Assembly (NCBI GenBank): GCA_032127075.1 | Contig: JAQAZZ010000245.1 | Location: forward strand, 1-18,597 | Direction: 5' to 3' | Length of the DNA stretch: 18,597 nt | Origin: GCA-2699445 sp032127075 | Lineage (GTDB): Bacteria > Actinomycetota > Actinomycetes > S36-B12 > GCA-2699445 | Part shown: in pieces, positions 8,744 to 16,360 of the stretch | Position numbering within the stretch: position 1 is the first letter of the stretch | Layout: each line of letters starts with the position of its first letter | The notes under the pieces: generated by a model | Told to the model about the DNA's origin: nothing | The model's input: only the letters and a program-made list of their open reading frames with translations | Databases searched by the model: none | Program-made: the position numbers and the translations under genes

Positions 8744-10591
8744 TCACCCGTCGAGCCGTTCGCAGATGTCCAGCCACTCGTCCTCCAGCGACTCCTGGTG
8801 TTGTTCCTGCTCGCGCAGTTCGCCGGTGAGCGTGATCAGTCGGTCCGGATCCGTCGCCGCGCCCGCCAGCTGAACGTGGAGTTGCTGCTGGGTGTGTTCG
8901 GTCCTGGCCAATTCCCGCTCGATGCGCGCGAGCGACTTGCGCAACTGCCGATCGGCTGCGGAGCCGGGCGCGGGCCTGTCGCTGGGCGTTCCCCCGCCCG
9001 CGGCCTGGCCATCGGGTGGCTGACCCGGCCGAGGAGGTTTCGCCTGCTCGGCTGATCCGGCGCCGCTCGACCGCAGCCGCAGATACTCCGCAACCCCGCC
9101 GGGGGCATGGCGGAATCGGCCGTCGCCCAGCATCATCCAGATGTCGTCGCACACCCGCTCCAGGAAGTAGCGGTCGTGGGACACGACGACCAAGGTTCCC
9201 GGCCAGTTGTCGAGGACGTCCTCGAGGACCGTCAGCGTGTCGATGTCCAGGTCGTTGGTGGGCTCGTCGAGGAGCAGGACGTTGGGGCCGGTGAGCAGAA
9301 CCCGCAGCACCTCCAGGCGACGTCGCTCCCCGCCGGACAGATCCCCCAGCCGTTTCCAGGGTGCGTCACCGGTGAATCCGAACGACTCCAGCAGTTGCGA
9401 CGTGGTCAGCTCCTTGCCGGTTGTCACCAGCGCGTGCTGGGCGGTCCGCTCCAACCAGGGTTTGACCCGGTCCTCGGGATCGGAGTCGGTCAACCGTTGG
9501 TCCACAATCGCCGGGGCGACGGTCTTGCCGCGCCGCACGAATCCGGTGCTCACAGGTGGCTCGATCCCCAGGATGAGCCGCAGGAGGGTTGTCTTGCCTG
9601 CGCCGTTGGGTCCCAGCAGCCCGATGCGGTCGCCCGGCCCGAGGGTCCAGGTGACCTGCTGCAGGACCGGTGGGAGTCCGGGGGCGGGGCACAGAGTGAG
9701 ATTCTCGACGTCCAGCACGGTCTTGCCGAGGCGGGTCGAGGCAACGCGGTGCAGCGTCAGCGGGTCGCGCGGCGGCGGCTCGTCACCGATGAGCGTCTCG
9801 GCGGCGTCCATTCGGAACTTCGGTTTGCTGGTGCGTGCGGGGGCGCCGCGGCGCAACCAGGCGAGTTCCTTGCGCATCAGGTTGCGGCGCTTCGCGTCCT
9901 CGGTGCGAACCCGGCGCTGGCGCTCAGCCTTGGCCAGGACGTAGGCGGCGTAGCCGCCCTCGTAGGCTTCGACCTTCCCGTCCACCACCTCCCAGGTGTC
10001 GTCTGTCACCGCGTCCAGCAGCCATCGGTCGTGGGTGACGACAACGACTGCCCGCCGGCCTTTCGGCATTCCTCGCAAGTGGCGCGCCAGCCAGGCCACG
10101 GCTTCGATGTCGAGGTGATTTGTGGGCTCGTCCAGCATCAGAACGTCCCACGACCCGATGAGCGTGGCGGCCAGGGCCACGCGACGGGACTCACCGCCCG
10201 ACAGCCCCGCCGTCGGCGTGTCGAGCCCCTGGGCCAGCAAGGGCGCTTGCGGGCCGCCCAGCAGCCCGGTCAAGACCTCGCGGATAGCAGGGTCCGACGC
10301 CCATTCGTGGTCCGGTCGGTCGCCGACGAGAACCGAGCGGACATCGCCGAACGGCAATGAGTCGTGCTGATCCAGCAGACGGACCCGCGTGCTCCCGGAC
10401 ACTGTGACCCTGCCCGCGTCGAGGGTGGCGCCCGCCAGGGCGTGCAGCAGTGTGCTCTTCCCGCCGCCGTTGCGCCCGACGACGCCGATACGGTCGCCGG
10501 GGTGGATGCCCACCGAAACGCCGTCGAGGATCATCCGGGTCCCGCGGCGCACCCAGATCTGTTCAGCCACCAGGAACGGGGACGGTTTCAT
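8744..10591 (-). CDS. ABC-F family ATPase with C-terminal coiled coil (Uup-like)
   Basis: The protein has 615 residues. It carries two ABC ATPase domains and no membrane segments, which defines ABC-F. Domain 1 has Walker A GRNGGGKST (39-47), signature LSGGE (130-134) and Walker B/H-loop VLMLDEPTNHLD with THDR. Domain 2 has GPNGAGKTT (328-336), LSGGERRRLEVLR (418-430), VLLLDEPTNDLD and SHDRYFLERV. Each glutamate after the Walker B aspartate is present, so both sites look competent. A Pro/Gly-rich linker (about 509-545) leads to a C-terminal helical hairpin (LRKSLARIERELARTE, then LREQEQHQESLEDEW) like the Uup DNA/ribosome-binding domain. ABC-F proteins act on ribosomes; Uup-like ones have been linked to DNA or translation quality control. 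The ATG overlaps the stop codon of the upstream protease gene. Confidence 0.92.
   Translation of the reverse strand: MKPSPFLVAEQIWVRRGTRMILDGVSVGIHPGDRIGVVGRNGGGKSTLLHALAGATLDAGRVTVSGSTRVRLLDQHDSLPFGDVRSVLVGDRPDHEWASDPAIREVLTGLLGGPQAPLLAQGLDTPTAGLSGGESRRVALAATLIGSWDVLMLDEPTNHLDIEAVAWLARHLRGMPKGRRAVVVVTHDRWLLDAVTDDTWEVVDGKVEAYEGGYAAYVLAKAERQRRVRTEDAKRRNLMRKELAWLRRGAPARTSKPKFRMDAAETLIGDEPPPRDPLTLHRVASTRLGKTVLDVENLTLCPAPGLPPVLQQVTWTLGPGDRIGLLGPNGAGKTTLLRLILGIEPPVSTGFVRRGKTVAPAIVDQRLTDSDPEDRVKPWLERTAQHALVTTGKELTTSQLLESFGFTGDAPWKRLGDLSGGERRRLEVLRVLLTGPNVLLLDEPTNDLDIDTLTVLEDVLDNWPGTLVVVSHDRYFLERVCDDIWMMLGDGRFRHAPGGVAEYLRLRSSGAGSAEQAKPPRPGQPPDGQAAGGGTPSDRPAPGSAADRQLRKSLARIERELARTEHTQQQLHVQLAGAATDPDRLITLTGELREQEQHQESLEDEWLDICERLDG
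10588..10591 (-). other. ATGA stop/start overlap coupling protease and ABC-F genes
   Basis: On the minus strand the TGA of the protease gene shares bases with the ATG of the ABC-F gene. GGAG lies 9 bases before that ATG, inside the protease coding sequence. This arrangement normally means one mRNA and translational coupling. Confidence 0.85.
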
Positions 10592-11436
10592 CGTCGCGTG
10601 CTCCGGTCGAAGGCATCGATGACCCGCTGCATCCACTTCGTATAGCGGGCGGTCTTGGTGTAGACGCCCGGTTGCCGCGGAACACCGCAGTTGCGTGCGC
10701 CGAAACTGGCGAGGCCGGCGAGCAGTTGCTCGCCGTCGGTGCCCGTGACGATCAACGGGCCGCCGCTGTCACCGTTGCAGGAGTCCACCACCCGCTCACG
10801 GGTGGTCAACCCGGCGCACACCTGTCGGCTGCCGTCGATGTCGTCCCACAGCCGCCGGCATGTGGCGGTCGGGGCCAACCGGACGGTTCCCTGCCGCAAC
10901 CGGACCGGGTGCCCCCTGCCGGTGCGGCGGATCGAGCCCCAGCCCAGGATCGTCGCCCTGCGGCGTGATGCGTAGTCGTCGGTATCGGCGATGGCCATGG
11001 GTGGCTGTTCTGCGGCCTTTCGCAGTTGCAGCAGCGCGATGTCGTTCCGGTTGCGCCAACTGTTCCACCGGGCCCGCACGATGCGCCTGATGCCGATGCT
11101 CTCGCCGGCGGTGGAACGCAGGGAAGTGATGCCGACATGGACGGCCAGGTCACGGGCGCGAGCCTGTTGCGTGCAGTGCGCGGCCGTGACCACCCATCGT
11201 GGATCGACGAGCGTGCCGCCGCAGAATGTGCCGCGATCGGGCGATACCCCGTTGCGGCCGAGGGCCACCATGGCGGGCCAGGCGTCTGGTTGCGCGTACT
11301 CCCCGCCCACAATCTGCGGGCGCGATTCGGCGCTGGGCAGCCCCGGCTCGGCGGCGGCCGGCTGGGCCGGACCGGGACCCAAGACCGCCGCGGCCAACAG
11401 GCAGGCGGCGAGGAATGGGCTTCGCCATCTATCCAT
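10588..11436 (-). CDS. Secreted trypsin-like serine protease (family S1)
   Basis: The protein has 282 residues. A Sec signal peptide (residues 1 to about 29, ending PAAA) and a short propeptide lead to the mature N-terminus IVGG at residue 42. The chymotrypsin-fold triad is complete: His 87 in TAAHC, Asp 132 in NDIALLQL and Ser 224 in GDSGGP. Asp 218, six residues before the serine, sits at the bottom of the S1 pocket and predicts cleavage after Arg or Lys. Six cysteines (72/88, 193/207, 220/250) match three conserved disulfides. Activation would cut after Gln 41 rather than Arg or Lys, so an outside protease or Arg 39 trimming may be needed. The ATG at 11436 has GGAGG 5 bases upstream. The stop overlaps the ABC-F start. 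Confidence 0.93.
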   Translation of the reverse strand: MDRWRSPFLAACLLAAAVLGPGPAQPAAAEPGLPSAESRPQIVGGEYAQPDAWPAMVALGRNGVSPDRGTFCGGTLVDPRWVVTAAHCTQQARARDLAVHVGITSLRSTAGESIGIRRIVRARWNSWRNRNDIALLQLRKAAEQPPMAIADTDDYASRRRATILGWGSIRRTGRGHPVRLRQGTVRLAPTATCRRLWDDIDGSRQVCAGLTTRERVVDSCNGDSGGPLIVTGTDGEQLLAGLASFGARNCGVPRQPGVYTKTARYTKWMQRVIDAFDRSTRR

Positions 11437-11644
11437 CCGCGCCTCCGATCGAGCCTCAGACAGTCTGCGGGGCAGATGGGCCCATGTCACGCCATGCGGC
11501 CGGAATACGCGCATCCGGCACTCCGGGCGCGTCTCTTCGGGTGACCGATCCCACGTCTGGGTGCGGTTTCGGCCGCCGCTTCGGGGGCAACCGACTACAA
11601 GCATGCGCCGCAGCCGCGGCGGCCAAGACCGAGAGAGGGGCATC
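11437..11644. promoter_or_regulatory. Divergent control region between the secreted protease and the cell-wall hydrolase
   Basis: This 208-base gap separates two divergently read genes for exported proteins and must contain both promoters. Seen directly: GGAGG (reverse complement of 11442-11446) is a strong ribosome-binding site for the protease, and GAGAGAGGGG at about 11631-11640 serves the hydrolase. No convincing -35/-10 pair was found. I looked for the c-di-AMP ydaO riboswitch often found upstream of actinobacterial wall hydrolases; only GGGGCAACCGA near 11584 resembles a fragment of it, and the rest of the motif is missing. Confidence 0.5.
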
Positions 11645-12301
11645 ATGAGGCGCACGAAGTTCGCGACGATCGCAGTGGCCGGAGTTGCCGCGCTGGGGGC
11701 CACCGGGGCAGCCCTGGCGCAAGGGGTCGACTCCCCGCCCACCTCTTCTGCGCCGTCGTCGGAGGCATCCGGGGCCGACACGCCGCCGAGGGAGTTGCAG
11801 GGGCCCCGCTCCGCTGCGGATGAGAAGGTCACCGCAGGGCGGAAGGCGGGCAAGGCCAAGTCGGAGAATCGCCGGCCTGCCAAGGGCGCTGCCGGCAAGG
11901 GCCAGAAGCCCACGGGCGCGAAGTCGAAGAAGAACCGCACAGCGGCTGCCGAACGACCGGTCGGCTCGGGCGGGCTGCCGGCGTCGGCGAAGACCCCAGC
12001 GGCGGCGAAGGCCTATGCCAAGCGGTTCATGAGCAAGGAATACGGATGGGGGCCGGACCAGCAACGCGCACTCGTGGCCTTGTGGACCAGGGAGTCGGAC
12101 TGGGACTACCGCGCGACGAATCCGAGTTCAGGCGCATACGGCATCCCGCAGTCCCTGCCCGGCAACAAGATGGCCGCCGCAGGAAAGGACTGGCGCAGCA
12201 ACCCGCGGCCGCAGATCCGCTGGGGCCTGGACTACATCAAGCAGACCTACGGCACCCCGGTGGGCGCCTGGGGCTTCTTCCAGGCCAACAACTGGTACTA
12301 G
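11645..12301 (+). CDS. Secreted lytic-transglycosylase-like protein (SLT/aggregation-promoting-factor C-terminal type)
   Basis: The protein has 218 residues. The signal peptide is MRRTKFATIAVAGVAALGAT followed by GAALAQ. A Ser/Pro-rich stretch follows, then a strongly basic Lys/Ala/Gly linker (about 60-100, including KAGKAKSENRRPAKGAAGKG). The C-terminal domain of about 95 residues has ALWTRESDW with the likely catalytic Glu, YRATNPSSGAYGIPQSLPG, KMAAAGKDW, IRWGLDYIKQTYG and a final AWGFFQANNWY. This is the compact lysozyme-like fold of many actinobacterial peptidoglycan hydrolases, which cleave the MurNAc-GlcNAc bond. The basic linker may bind teichoic acids or other anionic wall polymers (inference). 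The ATG at 11645 is supported by GAGAGAGGGG just upstream. It is divergent from the trypsin gene and converges on the alpha-galactosidase gene (39 bases). Confidence 0.87.
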   Translation: MRRTKFATIAVAGVAALGATGAALAQGVDSPPTSSAPSSEASGADTPPRELQGPRSAADEKVTAGRKAGKAKSENRRPAKGAAGKGQKPTGAKSKKNRTAAAERPVGSGGLPASAKTPAAAKAYAKRFMSKEYGWGPDQQRALVALWTRESDWDYRATNPSSGAYGIPQSLPGNKMAAAGKDWRSNPRPQIRWGLDYIKQTYGTPVGAWGFFQANNWY

Positions 12302-12340
12302 CCGACCCGCAGGCCGCGTGCACCCGGCGGTTCTGCAGGC

Positions 12341-14401
12341 TCACAACCGGTCGAAGACGGTGAGGCTGCTGGCGTAGTCGCCGAACAGCCAGATCGGGAT
12401 TCCGTGGCGCATGAGGAACTCGCCGGACTTCTCCTGCCAGCGCCAGTCGGCGTAGAAGCGATACCCGGCGTCGGGGTCCAGCCCGCGCAGGCGGGCATTC
12501 GTCGGACGGCGACTCATGTGACCGCCGGGCATGAACGCGAACAGAACCGCTCTCTTGCCGTCTACATACTCGTAGAGGCGATAGTCCGTGGGAGAAGGGT
12601 TGTCCAGCCGGTGGAAGTCGCCGTCCTGGATAGTCGGGCGCAGTTGTTTGTACTCGTCCACCAGCTCGGCGGTTTCGGCGAGGTCCTTGTCGCTGAACCG
12701 CGTCAGGTTCGCACCGATCCCGAGGCTGCCCATCATCGCGCTGTGGCAGCGGAATCGCAGCGGGATCGAACGCTGGGACAGGAAGTTCGGGGCATCGGTC
12801 ACCCACGCCCGCATCGCCTTCATGGGGTAGAGCCGGGAGTACGCTTCCTGGCTCGTCAACCGGTCCAACGCATCGGTGTTGTCGCTGGTCCAGAAGTCGT
12901 CGAAGTGCTCCAGCGCCCCGAGGTCGATGCGGCCGCCGCCGGAGGCACACGCTTCGAACAGGACACCGGGGTGCCGCTGCCTGATGCGATCCAGCGTCCG
13001 GTACAGGCCGTCGATGTGGCGCCAGTGCGCTCCTGGGGCGCCCACCTGGGATATGGGTCGGTTGGCGTCCCATTTCACGTAGCTGATGTCGTGCCGCGAG
13101 AGTAGACCGTCGACGACGTCGACGATGAAGTCCTGCACATCCCGACGACCGACGTCCAGCACCAACTGGTCGCGGGCGGTGTCAGGTTCCCGGCCGGGTT
13201 CGGAGTGGATCCAGTCGGGATGATCGCGGAACAGGTCGGACGCCGGATTGACCATCTCGGGTTCCAGCCAAAGCCCGAATCGCATCCCCAGCCCGCGGAC
13301 CTTCTCGATGAGCGGGTCGAGCCCGTCGGGGAACTTCTCCCGGTTCACCCACCAGTCGCCGAGGCCGTCCCCCGCACCGCTGCGGCGGCCGAACCAGCCG
13401 TCATCCAGAACGAACAACTCGGCACCCACGCGGGCGGCGCGTTCGGCCAATGCCATCTGGTTGTCGCTCGTGACGTCGAAGCCGGTTGCCTCCCAGGAGT
13501 TGTACAGGACCAGCCGCGGTTCCGGGGACATGAGGCTGCGGCCGTAGGCCTGCATCCGCACGGTCATGTCCGCGAATCCGGTCGCGGAATAGCCTGCGAC
13601 GATTGCGGGCGTGACGAGCTCGCCGCCCGGGCCCAGTTCATGCGCGAAGTCGTGGTCGGAGATCCCGAACTGAACCAGGGTCGAGCCGTAGGTGCGCTGC
13701 TCCACGATGCCGGCGAAGCTCCCGCTGAGTTTCAGCCCGCCGAACCATACCTCGCCGGACCCCTCGTCGGCCCCGCGGTCGAGGATGAATGAAGGGTTGT
13801 GGTTGTGGCTGGACAAGCCTCGGCGGCTCTCCACGAGGACCTTCCCGTAGCCCACCTGCTGGGAGAACGGCTGCAATTCCGCCCCCCACTGGCCGTGCGT
13901 GTTGTGGAACTCGAGCCCTTCGAACGGGATGTGGAATTGGGCTGAGAACGCTCGAGTGACCAGTGCCGGATCAGTGGATTCGTTGCGGATGGTCGCCCAC
14001 CGTTCGATCAGCCCGTGGGCATCGTGGCACCGGTAGTGGAGGTCCACCGCCAAGCCGTGGTCCGGATCCAGGAGCCGGACGATCAGCTCCTCGCCGGCCA
14101 CTTCATGGCCGACCGGGATGGCTCGGATTTCGCGGGAACCATCGGCGAAGGCCACCGCCAGGCAGCATTCCTTGTAGCGGAACTGCCCTTGGCACGGGTA
14201 CTCCTCCCACGTGGTGTCCATCGCCATGTCATTGCTGGAGGGATCCCATTTGGCGGGAACGTCGAATTCGTCGATGCGGCTCAGCCTCGGGCCCCAGTAC
14301 AGGTGGCGCAGCAGGTTTCGGTCATCTGCGGCGAAGACGTATGACGTTTCGCCGGAATGGATCGCAAACAGCTTCCCCTCGCGGGCCACCTCGATCGACA
14401 T
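12341..14401 (-). CDS. Alpha-galactosidase, glycoside hydrolase family 36
   Basis: The protein has 686 residues, in the usual size range for bacterial GH36 enzymes, with no signal peptide, so it is cytoplasmic. The N-terminal beta-sandwich contains HSGETSYVF and LRHLYWGPRL. The (beta/alpha)8 barrel contains VLYNSWEATGFDV, LFVLDDGWFGRR, DWWVNREKFPDGL, FGLWLEPEMVNPDSDL-like PASDLF, and VKWDANRP, whose Asp 445 is the expected nucleophile. ACASGGGRIDLG followed by WTSDNTDA supplies the acid/base Asp (about 507). It hydrolyses terminal alpha-1,6-galactosyl residues of melibiose- or raffinose-type sugars; the exact substrate is inferred. The start is ATG at 14399-14401; only GGGGG directly abuts it, so initiation signals are weak. 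It is divergent from the SulP gene, and no sugar importer or regulator is adjacent. Confidence 0.95.
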   Translation of the reverse strand: MSIEVAREGKLFAIHSGETSYVFAADDRNLLRHLYWGPRLSRIDEFDVPAKWDPSSNDMAMDTTWEEYPCQGQFRYKECCLAVAFADGSREIRAIPVGHEVAGEELIVRLLDPDHGLAVDLHYRCHDAHGLIERWATIRNESTDPALVTRAFSAQFHIPFEGLEFHNTHGQWGAELQPFSQQVGYGKVLVESRRGLSSHNHNPSFILDRGADEGSGEVWFGGLKLSGSFAGIVEQRTYGSTLVQFGISDHDFAHELGPGGELVTPAIVAGYSATGFADMTVRMQAYGRSLMSPEPRLVLYNSWEATGFDVTSDNQMALAERAARVGAELFVLDDGWFGRRSGAGDGLGDWWVNREKFPDGLDPLIEKVRGLGMRFGLWLEPEMVNPASDLFRDHPDWIHSEPGREPDTARDQLVLDVGRRDVQDFIVDVVDGLLSRHDISYVKWDANRPISQVGAPGAHWRHIDGLYRTLDRIRQRHPGVLFEACASGGGRIDLGALEHFDDFWTSDNTDALDRLTSQEAYSRLYPMKAMRAWVTDAPNFLSQRSIPLRFRCHSAMMGSLGIGANLTRFSDKDLAETAELVDEYKQLRPTIQDGDFHRLDNPSPTDYRLYEYVDGKRAVLFAFMPGGHMSRRPTNARLRGLDPDAGYRFYADWRWQEKSGEFLMRHGIPIWLFGDYASSLTVFDRL

Positions 14402-14508
14402 CCCCCGACGCTAGCCAAGGCGACTGCTGGTGGCTCGCTGGCGCGGCCACCGCGGCGGGCTGCGCAGGCACGGCATGCAGACGTCGATGCTGTCGGATGA
14501 AGTCCTCG

Positions 14509-14545
14509 GGCGGTGGTGGCGATCCCGGGCACCGGGGCCACCGCC
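14509..14545. repeat. Inverted repeat in the galactosidase/SulP divergent gap
   Basis: GGCGGTGG (14509-14516) is complementary to CCACCGCC (14538-14545), with a 21-base centre. It lies within the 162 bases between the divergent starts and ends 18 bases before the SulP ATG. It could be an operator or a 5'-UTR hairpin masking the weak SulP start, but in such GC-rich DNA an 8-bp match may be chance. Confidence 0.3.
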
Positions 14546-14563
14546 TGTGCCAGTCTGAGCGGC

Positions 14564-16258
14564 ATGGCCAGCAGCGACCGACCGAACATCTTGGTCCGCC
14601 TGCTGCCCGTACTGGGGCGGGACCTGCAGCCGTGGTCACGGGCCAATCTGATCGCCGGACTGACCGTCACGGCCTATCTGGTGCCTCAGGTCATGGCGTA
14701 CGCCACAGTGGCCGGCCTGCCGGCAATCGTGGGGTTGTGGGCGGCAGTGCCGGCACTGCTGGTGTATCCGTTCCTGGGTACTTCCCGGTTGCTGAGCCTG
14801 GGTCCGGAGTCCAGCGTGGCGCTGATGACAGCGGCCGTGGTCGCGCCGCTGGCCTTGGGCGATCCCGCCCGGTATGTCGCCCTCGCTGCCACGATTGCCA
14901 TCACAGTCGGCGGCATCGGGTTGCTCGCCAGTGTGCTGCGCCTGGGGTTCATCGGCGATCTGTTGTCCCAACCCGTCCTGGTCGGCTACATGGCCGGGAT
15001 AGGCGTCCTCATGATCGATGGGCAGATCGACCACTTCCTGGGGATTCAGACCGCGTCGCCGGATTTCCTGGGCCACGTGCGCGAGATCTCCGATCTCATC
15101 GTGTCGGGCGGCGTTGATCCGGTTGTCCTCGCGCTGGGCAGTGTGATTCTCGTGATGCTGTACCTGCTTGCCTGGCGGCGCCCCTCGTGGCCGGGCCCCC
15201 TGCTGGCGATCTTGGGCGGTTCGCTGCTTGCGCTGCTGATCAACAACGGCGGTGGCGACATCCCCATCGTCGGCCCTGTCCCGCAGGGGCTGCCGACGCC
15301 CCAGATACCGCAGGTCGCCGCGGCCGACGTCTCCGCCTTGGCCATCGGGGCAGCCGGAATCCTGCTCGTCGGGTTCACGGATGTGACCCTCACCGGGCGT
15401 GCTTTCCTGAGCCGCGGTGATCCACGGCCGGACACCGACGCGGAGTTGCGGGCGGTGGCCGTGGGGAACCTGGGCGTGGGCCTGCTGCAAGGCATGCCCG
15501 TCTCCAGCAGCGGCAGCCGTACTGCGCTCGCCAAGTCCTCCGGAGCTACGTCCCAGGGCTATTCGCTGGTCGTGGCGCTGGGGGTTGTGCTGGTTCTGCT
15601 CTTTGCCGGGCCGTTGCTGTCTGCGGCCCCGCGGGCCGGGCTCGCCGCGCTGGTGATCTACGCCGCACTGCACCTGATCGACATCCGGGCTTTCGCAGCG
15701 CTGTGGCGGTTCAGCACCGTCGAATTCGTTCTCGCAGTGGTCACGATGGTAGGGGTGCTCGTGGTGGGGATCCTCTACGGAGTGCTCATCGCGGTCGGCC
15801 TGTCGGTTCTGGCGATGGCTGCCCGAGTCGCGCGGCCGCACAGCGCGGCACTCGGCCTGGTTCCCGGATTGCCCGGGATGCACGATGTCGGGGATTTCGA
15901 AGAGGCGAACGAGGTGCCCGGGCTGCTCATCTACCGCTATGACAGCCCGGTGTTCTTCGCGAACTCCCAGGATTTCATCGAACAGGCGAATGCCCTCATG
16001 GCGGACCGGCAGCCGGGTCTGCGCTGGTTCGCGTTGAACTGCGAGGCGATCGTGGATATCGACGCCACGGCGGTCGAGTCCCTGCGAACGCTGATGCGGG
16101 AAGTCGACTCCGCCGGAATGCAGTTCTGCCTGGTGCGGGCCAAGCGGGAACTCGTCGAACAGTTGCAGCGGGCGGGGTTGGCGCAGCGGATCGGCATGGA
16201 CCGCATGTATCCCACCCTCCCCTCGCTGGTAGAGGCCTACAAGGCGGAGGCCCCATGA
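14564..16258 (+). CDS. SulP (SLC26) family anion transporter with STAS domain
   Basis: The protein has 564 residues. The N-terminal membrane domain has about 12-14 helices. It starts with the SulP hallmarks DLIAGLTV-like NLIAGLTVTAYLVPQVMAYATVAGLP, VYPFLGTSRLLSLGPESSVALM and QPVLVGYMAGIGVLM. FTDVTLTGRAFLSRGD and GMPVSSSGSRTALAKSSGA form the conserved late membrane block. Residues from about 450 form the cytoplasmic STAS domain (YDSPVFFANSQDFIEQAN, then NCEAIVDIDATAVESLRTLM). Family members move sulfate, bicarbonate, dicarboxylates or chloride by Na+ or H+ coupling, and the substrate cannot be read from sequence. The ATG at 14564 is preceded only by a weak GAGCGG. The gene ends 45 bases before the CsoR-type palindrome. 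Confidence 0.93.
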   Translation: MASSDRPNILVRLLPVLGRDLQPWSRANLIAGLTVTAYLVPQVMAYATVAGLPAIVGLWAAVPALLVYPFLGTSRLLSLGPESSVALMTAAVVAPLALGDPARYVALAATIAITVGGIGLLASVLRLGFIGDLLSQPVLVGYMAGIGVLMIDGQIDHFLGIQTASPDFLGHVREISDLIVSGGVDPVVLALGSVILVMLYLLAWRRPSWPGPLLAILGGSLLALLINNGGGDIPIVGPVPQGLPTPQIPQVAAADVSALAIGAAGILLVGFTDVTLTGRAFLSRGDPRPDTDAELRAVAVGNLGVGLLQGMPVSSSGSRTALAKSSGATSQGYSLVVALGVVLVLLFAGPLLSAAPRAGLAALVIYAALHLIDIRAFAALWRFSTVEFVLAVVTMVGVLVVGILYGVLIAVGLSVLAMAARVARPHSAALGLVPGLPGMHDVGDFEEANEVPGLLIYRYDSPVFFANSQDFIEQANALMADRQPGLRWFALNCEAIVDIDATAVESLRTLMREVDSAGMQFCLVRAKRELVEQLQRAGLAQRIGMDRMYPTLPSLVEAYKAEAP

Positions 16259-16296
16259 TCGGACGATCCGCCGGGCCGTCTGGTGCGGTCCGACTG

Positions 16297-16326
16297 TTGC
16301 CCCATATACCCCTGGGGGTATATGAT
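16297..16326 (+). promoter_or_regulatory. Promoter of the small Cys-rich protein gene
   Basis: TTGCCC (16297-16302) as -35 and TATGAT (16321-16326) as -10, 18 bases apart, give a plausible housekeeping-type promoter. Transcription would begin near 16333, leaving a short leader with GGAAGGA before the ATG at 16361. The palindromic operator fills the spacer and touches the -10 box, as expected for a repressor that blocks RNA polymerase. Confidence 0.6.
16304..16323. promoter_or_regulatory. CsoR-type (copper-responsive) operator palindrome
   Basis: ATATACCCCTGGGGGTATAT is a perfect inverted repeat with 9-bp arms (ATATACCCC / GGGGTATAT) and a TG centre. AT-flanked C-run/G-run palindromes of this kind are the known binding sites of CsoR and related copper or sulfide-sensing repressors (CsoR/RcnR/CstR family) in Actinomycetota and Firmicutes. 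Its placement between -35 and -10 fits repression that is relieved when Cu(I) binds the regulator. No csoR gene is in the window, so the regulator would act from elsewhere. Confidence 0.75.
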
Positions 16327-16360
16327 TTCGGAGTCCGCCGCTCGGAAGGAAGCAATTCGC

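Noticed and set aside
9107..10360. 417-residue plus-strand reading frame opposite the ABC-F gene
   Set aside because: It has no motifs, while the minus strand carries both complete sets of ABC motifs.
11437..11644. ydaO (c-di-AMP) riboswitch before the cell-wall hydrolase
   Set aside because: Only a short GGGGCAACCGA fragment resembles the motif. The downstream GGGTGAAT and GCTAACC-type elements are absent.
13963..15117. 384-residue plus-strand reading frame spanning the galactosidase start and SulP
   Set aside because: The composition is Arg/Gly/Pro-rich with no domain, and it crosses two well-supported genes and their control region.
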